Source: J088 sp003695505 [NCBI: Candidatus Dadabacteria bacterium] (GTDB taxonomy: Bacteria; J088). From it: a stretch of DNA of 5,726 nucleotides. Location of the stretch: contig RFIY01000281.1 of assembly GCA_003695505.1 (NCBI GenBank), positions 1-5,726 of the forward strand. The letters are read 5' to 3'. Numbering within the stretch: position 1 is the first letter of the stretch; the number at the start of each line of letters is the position of its first letter. Below, piece after piece: positions 5,343 to 5,726 of the stretch. Under the pieces are notes generated by a model. That model made no database searches and had not been told where the DNA came from. It worked only from the letters and a program-made list of their open reading frames with translations. Made by a program: the position numbers and the translations under genes.

Positions 5343-5726
5343 TCAGAGCAGGCCCAGCTCGTGATCGCGGACGAGCCGGGCGACGACGTCCTGATCGGCC
5401 GGCGGTACCTCGACCGTCGGTAACTCCGCGATGGGCACCCAGCGAACCGGATTGTTTTCCTGCGGGTCTGGTGTCCCGTCGATCACGCAGAGGTAGAACA
5501 GCAGCAGGACGCTTCCCGACGATCCGGCGTGCGTGGCGAACGTGTACGGTTCGAGTGGCGTCGCGGTCACCGCGAGCTCCTCGACAAACTCGCGGCAGAG
5601 CGCGGCTTGCGGCGATTCGCCATCGTGCAGCTTGCCGCCGGGGAACTCCCAGAGGCCGGCCATCGAACGGCCGACGGGGCGCTGACTGAGCAACACGAGT
5701 CCATCGCGAATACAGATGCCGGCCGC
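5343..5726 (-). CDS. Nudix hydrolase, MutT/NTP pyrophosphohydrolase-like, 5' partial
   Basis: The frame is open to the window edge; 127 residues are visible. The GTG at 5696 lies within the first strand, so the true start is outside the window, probably by only a few residues. The sequence shows LLSQRP (12-17), then SMAGLWEFPGGK (21-32), the hallmark of MutT-type enzymes that hydrolyse oxidised or non-canonical nucleoside triphosphates. The Nudix box runs from Gly31 to Val53, with Glu37, Arg45, Glu46, Glu49 and Glu50 as the metal and catalytic residues. The usual glycine near its end is Ala52. YTFATHAG and the PPADQDVV tail resemble alphaproteobacterial-type MutT proteins as I recall them. 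It probably cleans the nucleotide pool in the cytoplasm. It is codirectional with the downstream hydratase, but the gap and promoter there suggest no functional link. Confidence 0.88.
   Translation of the reverse strand, partial: AAGICIRDGLVLLSQRPVGRSMAGLWEFPGGKLHDGESPQAALCREFVEELAVTATPLEPYTFATHAGSSGSVLLLFYLCVIDGTPDPQENNPVRWVPIAELPTVEVPPADQDVVARLVRDHELGLL

Overview
The window looks like chromosomal DNA from a GC-rich proteobacterium. It is densely packed, third codon positions are G/C-rich, and the Nudix protein at the right edge resembles MutT-type enzymes of Alpha- and Gammaproteobacteria. I cannot fix the class or species. There is no rRNA, tRNA, CRISPR array, phage gene or transposase gene. 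The gene content is mostly metabolic.

Left part (1-2331, + strand): three tightly coupled genes. A 5'-truncated extended SDR (NAD-dependent epimerase/dehydratase-like) overlaps a classical SDR oxidoreductase by 17 nt. The SDR stop codon overlaps by 1 nt the start of a TauE/SafE (TSUP) membrane transporter. This is almost certainly one operon, but its substrate is not evident.

Middle (2332-2648): a convergent intergenic region of about 317 nt with no credible gene. It contains an imperfect inverted repeat of about 39 nt (2420-2458 against 2595-2633), a probable shorter third copy (2545-2568), and stem-loops next to both flanking stop codons. This is the least explained part of the window.

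Right part (2649-5227, - strand): reading leftwards, a crotonase-fold enoyl-CoA hydratase/isomerase, a 72-residue free-standing biotin carboxyl carrier domain, and an acyl-CoA carboxylase carboxyltransferase (beta) subunit. The set recalls the Bacillus yngF-yngHB-yngE genes, associated with acyl-CoA and probably leucine/methylcrotonyl-CoA breakdown. The biotin carboxylase subunit needed to charge the biotin is not in the window. A plausible sigma70 promoter precedes the hydratase, and a perfect TATAAT lies between the hydratase and carrier genes.

Right edge (5343-5726, - strand): a Nudix hydrolase of the MutT/NTP pyrophosphohydrolase type, missing only a few N-terminal residues at the window edge. 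It runs in the same direction as the carboxylase genes but is separated by 115 nt and is probably a separate unit.

I did not find a clearly new multi-gene system. The points most worth checking are the inverted repeat family, the carboxylase cassette with no biotin carboxylase, and the hydratase that lacks one of the two usual catalytic glutamates.
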